Origin: Lantana camara
Lineage: Eukaryota; Streptophyta; Magnoliopsida; Lamiales; Verbenaceae
Direction of reading: 5' to 3'
Length of the DNA: 64,000 nucleotides
Assembly: GCA_037501455.1 (NCBI GenBank)
Contig: CM074864.1
Coordinates: forward strand, 21,508,001-21,572,000
The translations under genes and the position numbers were made by a program. Below the pieces are notes generated by a model. That model made no database searches. It saw only the letters and a list, made by a program, of their open reading frames with translations, and had not been told where the DNA came from. Position 1 is the first letter of the stretch. The number at the start of each line of letters is the position of its first letter. This document shows positions 1 through 12,642 of this stretch, piece by piece.

Positions 1-423
1 ATATATATATGTATATGTTTCAACGTGAAAAGGAGGAAGAGATAAGGAAATTGCCACTAAGTTCTCATGCAATTAAGTCAATGCAATCAAGTATACAAAG
101 TTATGAATGTGGCACTTATTCTTTGTCAATTTATCAATTAAGACCAAGGATTTTATAAAGTTTCAATTAAGAACGAATAAACATGAATTCTTGCAATTAT
201 GTGAAATTAAACACTTAAACATATTCGGGAAAAAATTAGACATATAATTCACGTAATGAAATTCACGAAAGAAGAAATTAAAAATCTTACAATCACAAGA
301 ATTCACATTAAATGAATTGAACCTCTCAATTAAATCACGAAAAAGAATTAAAATAATCCTAAATCTCAAAACTCACACGCGTGGCGCGCGTACCTGAATA
401 ATTTGAAAATGTGGGGCGTTACA
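1..423 (-). mobile_element. 5' tip of a minus-strand Ty3/gypsy LTR, cut by the window edge
   Basis: AT-rich sequence ending in gtggggcgttaca. Read on the minus strand it begins TGTAACGCCCC, the start seen in the gypsy-2 LTR (near 26540). Immediately to its right, plus-strand LTR sequence starts abruptly at 424, so this LTR appears to have inserted into that one. No coding sequence is visible. The rest lies outside the window, so solo or full-length status is unknown. Confidence 0.5.
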
Positions 424-1805
424 GTCTAAATCTTGGGTTTTGTGTTTGTTTGTCACAGGGCCACTTCCGGGAGACGTCAAGCCCGCAGCTTATGTGTGTT
501 AGGTTGTCTACACACACTTTTTGACTACTTATGCTCAACGTGAGGTTTAGGTGTTTGTTTTTTTTATTTAAATGACCTAAAACCCCTTATATGCTCCTTT
601 TCTAGCCCGCATGCGACTATATATTATATATATAGTTAAATATGTGTAATGTAATGTATCTTTATGGCCTTATGATTATGTTTTGGAAATTTAAAATGAT
701 ATACCTACGAGAATATATGAGCTTATGATTTCAAAATGAAACTTAATGTTATGTTATGTTCTGAGCGAGTTGGCTATGCAAGATTGGCAATAATGTATTG
801 AATGAAAGGTAATAAATGGGCCCCGGAGGCTATGGGTTGGGAAACCAGTACGGCATCGGGCCGTGGGATAAATCTCGGGCATAGCCCTCCATTTGAGGTA
901 TCACGCGCAAATCCGGGAGATAGGGAAAACGTGATATTCTTGAGCCGTCGGCGTTAAAATTCGATGAGGACACGTAGTGGGTCACACCTCTCGTGGAATG
1001 TTAATGTAATGGATGGTTAAGGTCGCGTAACCCTTCCATCATTGGAGTTCTGGTGGATTAACTTTGAATTTGATTTAATGTAATGTAATGATGAGTAAAG
1101 GGTAGATGGTCGTACTAGACGAGTTTAATGAATGTTTGTCTTAGATTATGAAATGGGAATAGAGCTTTAATGTTGCAATGTAAATGCTTATACTATATAT
1201 ATGTTTTGTTCTCGAAAATGTTTTGGTATGCAAAACCTATTTCCGATTCATAACCTCTTTATTTAATGTGCTTTGCTCTATATTTATATATTGATTGGGT
1301 GTGCGTTAGCCCCCTCACTCAGTCGATGGGTTGACCCTCATTTTTAACTTTTAATTTGAAGGTCTTTGCTCGAGCTAGGCGGAGAAGTGAGTCAGTTGAG
1401 TTTCACTTGTCTTTTTAGGTTGAGTCTTTCTTTTGTGGGTCAAGCAAACATTTGGACTTGTATTATGATTTCATTATGATTTTTTTCTTATGATACTTCG
1501 GTTTGAGATGATTATGATATGTAATTTGGTACCTCGGTTTAATATAAATTGTGATGTAATTGGCCGCGAGGTCATGATTGATATTTAATTTATCTTTGAC
1601 GGGTTTGATACTTATTTGAATGCATGCTCCCGCTACTCTTTCTCCTTGTGCACTTTGAGTTTGGTTTAGCTCCACCTAGCCTAGCTACTGTGTGTGTTGG
1701 TCTCCCGTTCGCTTTGACTTAGGCACGTCTATGGACTTTCCGTTTTATATACGGGTTCAGGTTCTAGTGCGGGGGATGTGGTGGCCCACCACACCAGGCG
1801 CTACA
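424..1805 (+). mobile_element. 3' half of a degenerate Ty3/gypsy LTR
   Basis: The order of motifs matches the second half of the gypsy-1 LTR (17150-18475): gtctaaatcttgggt at the left edge, a gggccccggag block near 820, a cactcagtcgatgg segment near 1316, a gctaggcggagaag segment near 1373, and the terminal block gcgggggatgtggtggccc ending in gctaca at 1805. No primer-binding site follows, so it is a 3' LTR or a solo LTR. The left half is displaced by the minus-strand LTR at 1-423. Confidence 0.6.
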
Positions 1806-2204
1806 AGTTGCGTTAATCTCCTCCTCTGACGCATCACCGAATTGAAAATACTATAATTTCCGTTAAACCAACAACTTCCTAGTATTTGCTTGTCCTGAGT
1901 TTCATCACCGGCCATCGCCATATTCAGAATACCAATTCGAATTATCAGTTTGCAGTGGATCAACAATTCGATTCAAATTATGAACAATTCTGAATCAATG
2001 ATCTCTTTTCTTCGGTACAAACTATCAGTGAATTATACTACCTAATTGATAGAGAATCCGAAAAATAATTAACATTCAATTAACACTGAGAATAGATATT
2101 TTTGTCCTCTTTGTAGCAGCATAGGAAATAGGGCACGATGACTAAATCGATTCTCGTTGTCGTCGCTTATCAATATCCTATTGTCGTCGCGCTAATTTGC
2201 TCGT
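1806..2204. other. unassigned spacer
   Basis: About 400 bp of moderately AT-rich sequence between two LTR fragments. No gene, RNA or repeat structure is recognised. It may be original host DNA between nested insertions. Confidence 0.3.
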
Positions 2205-5000
2205 GTTCGCACTATAGCTCAGTCCACATACAAAATGGATAATCCGTACATGAACCAAAACTATAGCGAACGGATGACAAGAGAAAATAAACCTCTAGCT
2301 CGGCGGGACTAACCCTCAATTATATACATCATACATAACAATCAAAGAAAAACATAATATAAGTGTATACCGTCATCCTTGAAGTTCATTTCCCATGATT
2401 CAATATACATAATTTCAAGTATACCAAGCTCTAGTTATAAAATACATATGCATCATTAATGTACATAAACCGTGCTAGACTCGAAATAAAGACCACTTGA
2501 CTTAACTCGACTCCCGCCTAGCGCCAACCCTTGAAAACCTGAAAAGTGTGAGGTGTCAGTCTATGAAAGACTGAGCAAGGGGTTGATAAATAAATATTAG
2601 CGCATTTACCATGCAAGCCATAATCTCGGGTAAGGTTTTATAAAATGAACAATCTAAGTTTAAGAATAGGATCAATTCTTGCCCGAGATTATAACTAAAT
2701 TCATTTAACATTACAATTATTATCAATTCAATCCGTGGCCCGGCGAGTGAGGGCAATTCTCCAACCTTACACCAATAGTGAACAATAAAGATTTAGTTTT
2801 CAATTCAGTAATTAACATGCAAGTGATTACAGTGCACAATTATCAATTTCACGATCTCCTTCTCCCTCCGGTGATGGTGGGATTGCAAGCCCCACCATCC
2901 ATGCATGGTGTACGTCGGGAACATGACTCCCACGCACGGGATTTTTTCCTCCACCAAACCTCCTGGTGGATTCAGAGGTGATCCCAAATTGGTGAGGATA
3001 GTGTAAGAGTTACCCGTCAGTCCTTGCTTCCTCGGTTGGCTCAATACACTACCCTCGGGCCCAACGTGAACATGATTACTCGCCAATACAATAAATCAAT
3101 CATTCATTTCATGAAATCAGTTGAAAGTCATTAAGGTTGAAAAACTATAGATATATAGATACATTTGGCTTAAAACGTCACACAGGGTCGTATGGTTCTA
3201 TCTATCTAGAAATTAAACCTCACCTTCACCAACCAAAACAACAAGAACACCCTATGGAGCGTGATCCTCGTCTGTAGGACCGTGATCTGTGTAACAAGGA
3301 CAAGTGTACGCAAGACTCGACTCGTATGAACCACTTAAGACGAATGGCAAGGTGATGTAATGTCAATCATGCCTTTACAATCAATAAATATCATAAATGT
3401 GTCTAAATTCCCAATCAAAGTATCCATAAGTGTCAAATAGGAGCATACTTATCAATAAATTAAGCATATAACTCATATAAGTCACATACAGGAGCCAAGG
3501 AAGTGAAAGGAATGCAAGTAGAGGGGTTTTGGTGAAGTTTGGCAAAAGTTAGGAAACGTTGACAGTTTTTGGAACCGCATACGCTGTAGGAAAATGGAAA
3601 TATCTTGAGTTGTAGAAGTTGGAATTGAGTTTTGTTGGTTGGAAATAAAACTAGACACATAGGTCTTTCCAAGGATATATGGATCGTTTTCTAGTTCAAA
3701 GCGAGGAGAAAATGGCATACTCTTGAAGTTGGGTGAATGCAGTTTGTCGGTAAAGCAGCGACACCAAAACGAATTGATAATATCTCACAAATGGGAAAAG
3801 ATATTGAGATGATTCCAATTGGAGGTTGTTTTAGACTTCAAGAGATTTCCGTAGGTTCAAAAATCAGGCCAATCGGAGTTCAAATGAAGTCAGCACGGCC
3901 GTTTCAATATTAGCTTGAAAGCTGACACGGCCATGTCGGAATAAAAAAATTCCAACTCGAACCCCCAACACGGCCGTGTTGGAAATGAACTAGGGTTGGA
4001 CACGGCCGTGTTGAAGTAAATCTAGGCTAAAAACAGGGGAAAAAATAGGGGAGGTCGCGGGAAATGGCTCCCAACCCAATCAATCACCAAACTACTTCAA
4101 ATAAACACTTCCAAACCAACATATAACATGTATATGATCATATATATCAATTAAACATCATATAATCCATGGAAACATATGTAGATCATCAAGAATCCAT
4201 CATCAAAACCCCATATTACTCATGTTTTTCCAACTTTCAATTAACTTCATGCTTTCATGCAAGCTTGGAATATAATGACCCTAAACATGCTTCTAACCAT
4301 GAATGAACAAGAAAGCATCACTTAATCATCAAACCCTACTCATAAACACATTCAAGAGATCAAGAAACTCTTCTATTTTTACCTTAATATGAAGGAAGAA
4401 AGGATGAAGAATGATCTAATGATGATGATCCCCAATTATGCAATTATCTTCCTTGAATTAAAGCTTGAAATATGAGATGAAATTCTCTTCCCCTTCCTTG
4501 GTGTAAAGAAACGATATTGAGTGTGTGTATATGTGTGGACTTGTTGAAATGTGGGAGAAATATGTGATATAAGCTTGATTCTCCCAAGAATGAGCATGAC
4601 TCACCACCTTTTGCATTTAAGTCCTTCAATTATTTGAATGCATGCAAACAAGTTCTATTCCAGTGCAAAAGATCACTTAGCTCCAATCCATATTATGCAA
4701 TTAAGTCCATGAATTTACACAAAGAAGCCATAAAGGTCATGTAATACAATTAAATCACTTACTTCATATAATTAACATAAACGACAATTCATACAAATGC
4801 ATAGAAATGTGATGCATATAATATGATGAAACTTATAATAAATGAATGAAATAATTGAATTTAATCACATTAATAATTAATTCACGTAGATTTCACGTTA
4901 AAAGAAATTTCACATAAGTTTATGAAAATAAAATGAATATAATGATATGAAAATTATAATAATAACACATAATGCATAAATGGAAAACCGGGGCGTCACA
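2205..5000 (-). mobile_element. Ty3/gypsy LTR, minus orientation (group C, copy 1)
   Basis: The right end reads cggggcgtcaca at 4989-5000, so on the minus strand the LTR begins TGTGACGCCCC. The left part contains catagcgaacgg-like and ggcgggactaacc blocks also found at the gypsy-2 LTR end. The middle (3480-4020) is homologous on the opposite strand to 45600-46030, which places both in one LTR group. The left boundary is eroded and approximate, and no TSD was found. No coding sequence. Confidence 0.6.
3893..4011. repeat. palindrome cluster in group C LTR copy 1
   Basis: Contains a GACACGGCCATGTC copy with one central mismatch (3924-3937), the perfect 18-mer CCAACACGGCCGTGTTGG (3965-3982) and ACACGGCCGTGT (4000-4011), plus a decayed half copy at about 3893. 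The cluster is about 1.0-1.1 kb from the minus-strand LTR start. See the palindrome findings. Confidence 0.85.
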
Positions 5001-5851
5001 ACCGTTATCTCTCGTTGCCGACGAAGTGGCAATATTGTTGGAGAATATGAGAATAAATTGGGAATCGATTTTCTGCAGAAAAATCAGGGGCAAACAAACT
5101 TTTCAGGGCTTTGGGGGTTTAGGAAAAATAAAATGTGTATTGGGGATTTAAAATATACATTTTTTAAATTAGGGAGTTTAGAATAAATTGTAAATATACT
5201 TGATCATTTTTATTAACTGCACCTAGATTTTAAGAGGTTATCTAGAGAGATGGTGACTTATAAACTATGGGGTTTAGGATAAATTTTAAATATATTTGAT
5301 CCTTTTTATTAACTATACCTTAATTCTAAGAGGTTATCTAGATAGATGGTGATTTTTGTTGTTGATAATTGTTTTATTTATTTATTCTATATGTATTTAT
5401 ATTGGAGTTAAAAGTATTCCTATAAGGCACTTCATTTTAAGAGGTTATCTAGAGAGAGATGATGAACAAACAGATATTGATTGAAGCCTTGAAGGCATTC
5501 ATAAACTAGTATAGACTCGGAGATAAAATGATAATCGTAGGTGCAAACAAACAAAGTCACGAAGCAATCCTCATTACGCAAAATTTTAAATTCTTCGTCA
5601 AATATAAGATGTAACCTCCAAAAGACATTGATTGAAAAGAGAAAATTTTAAATTTTTTTCTTTATTTATTTTATATGTAATTATTGATATTATATTTATA
5701 TTTTGGTAAAAAGTACTAATATAACGTTTTGTAAATTACAATAAAATATTCCATACAAACGTATGAACTTTGGGTCGTATTAGACACTTTGAATAACCCT
5801 GCAAATTTATATTATTCAATTAGTAGCGGAACCGGTACTTTATTTAGGCAT

Positions 5852-6308
5852 AAAATTAATAAAATAAAAATTTGTGAATTTTAGGAGCTTATGTTCATTA
5901 AATTTCAAAAATTTAATTGATTTCAACGACATTGTGACAGTGAAACAATTTGGTTAAAATTTTAAGTTTTCGAGAATTTTGTAGTTTTCTTGAATAACGA
6001 AAATGGTTGAAATCAATCTTGAAAATAAATATTTAAAGTGAATTACTCTCGGAATATAATAAGTTTCTAAATATTTAAAAAATTAATAAAATGAAAATTT
6101 GTGAATTTTAGGAGCTTATGTTAATTAAATTTCCAAAATTTAATTGATTTAACGACATTGTGACAGTGAAACAATTTGGTTAAAATTTTAAGTTTTTGAG
6201 AATTTTGTAGTTTTCTTGAATAATGAAAATGGTTGAAATCAATCTTGAAAATAAATATTTAAAGAATGTGAATTACTCTCGGAACATAATAAGTTTCTAA
6301 ATATTTAA
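5852..6308. repeat. tandem duplication, unit about 226-231 bp
   Basis: Copy 1 is 5852-6077 and copy 2 is 6078-6308. They share long identical runs, such as those around the gacattgtgacagtgaaac segment, with scattered substitutions and a short insertion (aatg) in copy 2. Both end in aagtttctaaatattt. Confidence 0.85.
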
Positions 6309-6540
6309 TTCTATTTTCAGGCAGAAGATATGAGTCATATGACTCCCATTAGACCACATAACTAAACTATTTACAGTATTATGTTCTCACTACAATAACT
6401 ACATAAGTTACGAATGAGTTATCAAAAAAGAAAAAGTTAAAGTTTCTAATGGATCAATTGCTACTTGCATATTTAATGAAACTAAGAGAAATAATTTCTT
6501 TTCCTTTTTTACCATCACAACATGTATAAGATAAATACGA

Positions 6541-6568
6541 ATTAAATATATATATATATATATATATA
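6541..6568. repeat. TA microsatellite
   Basis: A run of alternating t and a within AT-rich spacer. Confidence 0.8.
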
Positions 6569-7603
6569 TGAATTTGACACGTAAAATAAAACATAAATAT
6601 AAGATAACGTACATATTTCGTAACTTTAATATTGATGGGGTAAATATTGTCTTGTTGACGTGGTGCCACGCGTTGTCATATGGCAGCCTAATAGGGGTGT
6701 CAATATGGATTATAATCCATGGATTCAACCCAATCCGTTAGGATTGGATTGGGTTGGATTTAACAAATTTTAAATTAGATTAAATATGGATTGGATCAAG
6801 TGTGTATTGGCCCACTAATGGATTGAATTAGATTGATAGTGGATTTCAAATTGATTGTTAATGGATCGAGTCCATATATTTAATTTTAATATGATAATAC
6901 ATTTTTACCCTTAATGATGTTAAATGGAAATTGATATTTTACTTTATTCGTCGTTTATTTGTGTTCTAATGCTCCTAATTTGAGATGTGAATTCTTATTC
7001 CCTCGTCCCTCGTTTTATTACTTAAATGAGATTAATCAAATAATATCATGGTTCAGTTTATTTTTTGAGAGAGTAAACTAGTCATTTAATCCTTAACTTA
7101 ACAAAATTTCAAAATTAGAAAAATTTAAAAAATTTGTTTGTGAAATACTAATTTAATTTCTAAATTTATTTCAACCATTGATTAAAATTCTGAATATTTT
7201 ATTCATCATTTCTTAATTCTTAAATTAACGATACAACAGTGAATTTACTTATTATTGAATCCAAAAGGAAAAAAATAGGACTAACTATAATTTTCGAAAT
7301 TCAAAAAAATCAAATATATAATATTTTTATTTAACTAATACGAATTATAATTACATAACTGTAACAACCCCTTAAATTATTAATGCAAGCACACCCATTA
7401 CTATTTAATGCACCATAATAAAACACTCTTTTACTATTTAATTAGGTTAAATTACACAAGAAATAATCATTCCAGAAAAAGCAAGAAAAAAATGAGTACA
7501 AACTACAAGGTTGCGTGAGAATGGCATAATATAATTCCTTTTTTTTTTTTTTTTTTACTAGAGAATGAGTACAAACTACATTTACAGATTTACTGAACCC
7601 AGG

Positions 7604-9451
7604 TGTCACGCCCCGTTTCCGGGATGCAACACGGCAGTGTCCTTGGGCCCCGAAAGACTCAAGGACACTAAGCCTCGATAACAGAGTGACTAAAATCCAA
7701 AATAAAATACTGAAAACAAGTCCTTAAAACAGTGCAACTGCAAAACAATATCTATTACAATCATTTCTCGAAGTGTTAATCTTAAATCAGTCCTAACTTG
7801 TTTAGTCTATAATTTAAAAGATCCAAAATATCACAATAGAAAGATAAGATACTGAACGACAATTTAATTCTCCCTTCCATCTCCGCTAACTCCAAAGTGG
7901 ACTAAATATCTGAAAAATATTAGTGAGGGGTGAGCCGCATACTCAGTAAGCAATTCTCAAAACCAGTCTATTGAATCAAACATGATTTTGATATAGATAT
8001 CGTGACATATTAAAACATTAGACAGTTGAAACAATCATATCATGCAAATCCTTACATATTCATAGACTCACATATAACATAGATTTTCCAAATTCATATT
8101 TTTCCATAAAATATATTTTTCATTGAGTACAGAGCTTAACAGATGAACCCTTGGTCAGAGGGTACGTACAGATGACCCTCTTAAGGGACGAACATAAAAC
8201 ATAACAGATGACCCTTTATGGGACGGAACAGATGACCCTTTAAAGGGACTGACATAACAGATGACCCTCTGGAGGGACGGCATAACAGATGACCCTCTTG
8301 AGGAACGACATAACAGATGAGCTTGACCAAGGCACGCAGATGACTCCGGAGACACACATACATACATAACTCAATGGGATCAGATAAAAACTTATAAGAG
8401 TTTTCATAATTCAATTTTCATATAAAAACAATAGTTCAATAATTTAGAAATTATATAATTATATGTTCAATATAAATTTTACCGAAGCAATAGAAAAGCG
8501 TTGAAAATTACTTACCTCAACTCGACGATTTTGAGGCGTTCTAAGTGTTTCGTGAGTATGACTCTAATCTCGGTCGACTGAATCTAAGCACAACAAATTA
8601 ATTATAAATTATCATAACTACATAACTTATCTATTCGAATGATTATAGTAAAATAATTCCCCCTAACTAAATTAACTATTGTTGTAAGACTGATAAAAGT
8701 GATCACATAGTTATACAAATATAAATATAAATATATATCTATAGTGTGCCTTCTAATCCGCTGTAAGTATAAAATATGCAAATTAATCACCCATAATTAC
8801 TACGATATAACCCGAAGATCGTGATTAGGCAATTTGATACATTACCACATGCCAATTCTTTTTTTTTTTTACCCAAAACCCTCCGAGGATGATCCATATC
8901 CATATATAATTATAATAGAACCATGTAAGGACACCAACTGAGGAATTTATTCACTTGTGCGCAGTTTAGGCGTGAAAGAGTGATATAGTGCCTGGTCAAT
9001 CCCATAACTGAATGAGACTTATACTTTCTGCATAATGACAATTTCCTTGCTTTCCCTGCTTCTTTTCTTCTTTGGTCGATTTTCAATTCCCCTCAGGCTG
9101 CTTCGCAGAAGATTTTGTACGTTCTCTTTCTTACTCTCTCCCCCCCAAGTATACAATATTTTCTTCTCGTACTCTCTATCTATTTTATGCGTATAGATTT
9201 CTTTGGGCTAACAGATAAAGACGTGGGTAGCGATAGGGTAGGTTTTCTCAATCTTAGTGGGACTTCCACTCCCCCCACAACTCTGTGATTACGGTTATTT
9301 CTATCATTATCTACTAACACTAATACTATTATAAAAATACAAAGAAATAAAGTAATAATAATTATTATTAAGTGTTGGATATCAATGAGTAGCAAATAAA
9401 TAAATATAAATAAAAAATAATAATAATAATAATAAAATACAGGATATTATA
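7604..9451 (-). mobile_element. solo Ty3/gypsy LTR, TSD ccagg
   Basis: Starts TGTCACGCCCCG at 7604 and ends aggatattata at 9451. The 5-bp direct repeat ccagg is present at 7599-7603 and 9452-9456. Read on the minus strand, the start resembles TGTAACACCCTG with mutations and the end is ggggcgtgaca, so the LTR is minus-oriented. There is no internal gag-pol, primer-binding site or second LTR, so it is a solo LTR formed by LTR-LTR recombination. The terminal CA has decayed to TA. Confidence 0.75.
8139..8350. repeat. minisatellite inside the solo LTR
   Basis: About eight copies of cagatgaccct with variable 3' parts (typically nnagggacg..cataa), starting near 8139, 8169, 8205, 8229, 8258, 8286, 8314 and 8336. 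Spacing is irregular, about 22-36 bp. Several units contain a small inverted pair (ccctcttaaggg, ccctttaaaggg). Confidence 0.8.
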
Positions 9452-9879
9452 CCAGGGATACACATGAATCAACTAATCAAAGGAGATTAATCAAATAATA
9501 CAGATTAATTCTTCGCATTACATCTATATAGGATTGTAATGTTTATTTAATCGACAAACGAGCCAAACGGGTCGACAATAGGTCGAATGAGTCAAAAATA
9601 TGACATATATGTCCAAAACGGGTTGAAAATAGGTCGAACGGGTAAAAACGAGCCAAACGATTAAAAAACGAGTAAAACAAGTCAAATATAATAGTGAGGG
9701 GCATATTGGACATTTAGGCATTAGGATCAAATATGAATCCATTAAAATTCGGGTGTCAAACCCATGAATACCAAAATCCATTATAATCCAATCCATTAAG
9801 GATCCGCTAATATTTCAATCCATTTTAAATCCAATCCAAATTCAATCCAATCCATCCATTTGACACCCCTAAGCCTATA

Positions 9880-10560
9880 GCAAGCCTCATGGGATATGGA
9901 AAACACGTCAACCATCTCGATCCAAAATCTAACTCCCCCTCAATCCAGTATTTTGTACTAATAGTCTGGGTTCTTCGTTTTCCTTTTTTGTTTGGTCCCA
10001 CTCTTTTTGGGCCTGACAGACCATCGATTGAGGCGTCCCTCGAGCGAACAGCGGATTCGACATAGAGTGTACCGTATGAGGCGCATTAAATGCAAGATAT
10101 CCCCTCCTATAAATGCTTTAAATGCAACTCATACTCAATATGCTTGTTGTTACCACTCTGATAAGGCAGATACAAGGATCCATACTGTGCGTAACCCACA
10201 CAATGCCTAACATGTTTGCAATCATTACATATTTAATTGCGTGTAACTCTCACGTATTAAGCTCCCAACTATAAATATCACCTCATGTATGATTCAAGTA
10301 CCTTATTATTCCCACAACATATACTCCTATCTACACAGACTTATCGACAGTCCTCAACCGATTTAACTGTCTTGAGCGTCGGAGTACCAAAACAGGTCTA
10401 ACCCTCATATTCTCCCGTTTTGACATTTGAGCTCATGTGTGCTCATCTTTGCGACTTTGAAAAAGTTCAGATCTTTCCCAACATACAAAATCTTAGGTGA
10501 TTTGGGAGTCCATATCTTCTGTTCGCGACAAAGCCGAATTTGGACACCATCAAATATCAC
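9880..10560 (+). mobile_element. probable LTR remnant (Tat-like gypsy)
   Basis: Contains promoter-like cctataaatgc near 10108 and actataaatatcacc near 10269. These are followed by a leader-like stretch and gcgtcggagtacc near 10378, a layout I recall from Tat-type LTR ends. Boundaries, TSD and primer-binding site were not found. An alternative is unrelated host sequence. The assignment is an inference. Confidence 0.35.
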
Positions 10561-11492
10561 ACTTTTATATTTAACTAAATTTTCATTTCTCTTCCTATTT
10601 CATTAATCCACATAAATTACGTCCTTAGATAGACAGTCAGTCTAGAATAAGTGATAGAATTTTTTATTTTTTTTATTATAATTGATTTCTTCTTTTAATC
10701 TCAATTATCACTTAAATAATCTATATCTATATCTACATCTATATCTATATCTATATATATTATAAAAGCACGAAAGTTTCTTACAAAATATAAATCGCCT
10801 AAAATAACCTTATAATAATTATATGAATAATTATTAGTTAAGGATAATTATGTAAATACATATTATAAATTATTAATTTAACTATATTTAAAAAGTACTT
10901 ATTAATTTATAATAGGACTCTTGGTAGAATTAAAACTTTTTCAACTTACCAAAAAAAGTTACATAGTTCAACAAGGATTGTTTTAGTATTAATATATTAA
11001 TTAATTGTATTCAAATTTTATAATATAAGTTGTCCATTTTTTAATTTTAAGGCCTATAATTTAAAATTTTATAATAAGATATATCTAACAAATTGATTCA
11101 CTTTATAATTTGAATAAATTTTGGTAATTATGCAAAATAATATAATGTAAATTGAACGAGTTACATAAGATAATTTTCAATAAATCAATCCTAATGTAAT
11201 TCTAATTATATAAGTCCATAATTCTAATTACCTAAGTCCATAAACTTTCTTAAATTATAATCATATTATAATTCTATAAACTTATCTAATTAACAAAATA
11301 ATATAATTGAATGATTTACATAAAATAGTTTTTAATAAACTACTGAATCTTAATGTAATATTTTACAATTAACTAATATTAATATAATTATAATTATCTA
11401 AATTTAATTAATCATATAATCTTTCTTTAATTTATATAATAAAATATAAATTAAATGAGTAAATATTATTTAGATAAGATGATTAACATAAT

Positions 11493-11495
11493 CTA

Positions 11496-11526
<31 letters not shown>

Positions 11527-11560
11527 TTATCTATCTATCTATATATATATATATATATAT
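11493..11560. repeat. tcta/ta microsatellite
   Basis: Run of (tcta)n followed by (ta)n directly before the second Helitron-like head. A related tctata run precedes the first head at about 10722-10760. Confidence 0.85.
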
Positions 11561-12107
11561 TATAAAAGCACGAGTTGAGTTTTTGGTTTTTTACAAAATA
11601 TAATTCGCCTAATATATCCTCATAGTAATTATATCAATAACTATTAATCAAGGATAATGATGTAAATACATATTATAAATTATTAATTTAACTATATCTA
11701 AAAAGAACTTATTAACTTAAAATAGGACTTTTGGTAGAATTAAAAATTCTCCAACTTATTTAGAAAAGATATATAGTTCAATAAGAATTGTTTTAATATT
11801 AAAATATTAGTTAATTGTATTCAAATTTATAATATAAGTACCTATATTTTTAGTTTTGATGCCTACAATTTAAAATGTTTTAATAAGATATATATAGCGA
11901 ATCGTAAAACAATAAATTGGTTCAGTTTATAAATTTTAATAATTATGTATAATAAAATATGATTTAAATTGAATGAGTTACGTAAGATAACTTTCAACAA
12001 ATCAATCCTAATGTAATTCTAATTATATAAGTCAATAGTTCAAATTATCTAAGTCCATAAACATTCTTAAATTATAATCATATTATAAACTTATCTAATT
12101 AACAAAA

Positions 12108-12633
12108 GGGCTAATCCCAGACACCCCCCTGTCCTTTGGGGCTTAGTGCACTTTGCCCCCTAACCTTTGAATCGGTGCGATTGCACCCTTAACCTTAGAA
12201 AAATGTCACACTTAACCCCTTTAGTAATACAGATATGTACAAAATAAATTTCAAATGTGTTGATATTATATATCAAATTGAAGTTCTCGACTCAAGGAAC
12301 ACAACAATGGTCTCGAAACCGAAATTCAACAACCGACGAAGTAGAAACCATCGGTCAAAGACAGCGCATGAAGGACGAAGTATTGTAACGGCTTTCGGAG
12401 GCTAATAGGGTGGACTGAGTTATGGCCTTTGTTCGCCTTAGAGAGACAAACACGATGACGGTGGTCTTGAAGCTTGGGTCGCCGTAACGGAGCTGAAATT
12501 TCCGGTCAAAGTTTGTTAAAATGAGTTAAGTGTGAATATTTTTTAAAGGTGAGGGGGCGATCACACTAATTCAAAGATTAGGGGGCAAAGCTCACTAAGG
12601 GCTAAAGGATGAGGGGTTATCCGGAATTAGCTC
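12108..12633. mobile_element. 526-bp MULE-type MITE with 9-bp TSD
   Basis: Terminal inverted repeats of about 80 bp: gggctaatccc at the left, and the complement of gagctaattcc at the right, sharing actttgccccctaa-type blocks. It is flanked by the perfect 9-bp repeat ttaacaaaa (12099-12107 and 12634-12642). The neighbouring tandem copy keeps the same site unfilled at 11290-11298, giving an internal empty-site control. Long TIRs and a 9-bp TSD are Mutator-like hallmarks. The central part is less AT-rich than the surroundings and has no recognised frame. Confidence 0.88.
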
Positions 12634-12642
12634 TTAACAAAA

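Larger units (their letters stand above)
5001..6683. other. AT-rich spacer with two local duplications
   Basis: No gene is supported. An imperfect repeat of about 99 bp occurs at 5173-5350, with a further aagaggttatctag copy near 5439. A clear tandem duplication lies at 5852-6308. Short open frames here are compatible with chance. Confidence 0.5.
6692..9871. mobile_element. non-autonomous hAT-like DNA element, interrupted by a gypsy solo LTR
   Basis: Terminal inverted repeats TAGGGGTGTCAA (from 6692) and its complement TTGACACCCCTA (ending 9871). Both ends carry many subterminal ggattgg / ccaatcc repeats, as in plant hAT non-autonomous elements. The flanks share agccta (cagcctaa on the left, agcctata on the right), an imperfect 8-bp TSD. 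Without the solo LTR at 7604-9451 and one TSD copy, the element is about 1.33 kb and has no transposase frame. Confidence 0.65.

Noticed and set aside
8139..8350. Short repeats considered as a CRISPR array
   Set aside because: Irregular unit lengths with degenerate spacers inside an LTR. This is a minisatellite.
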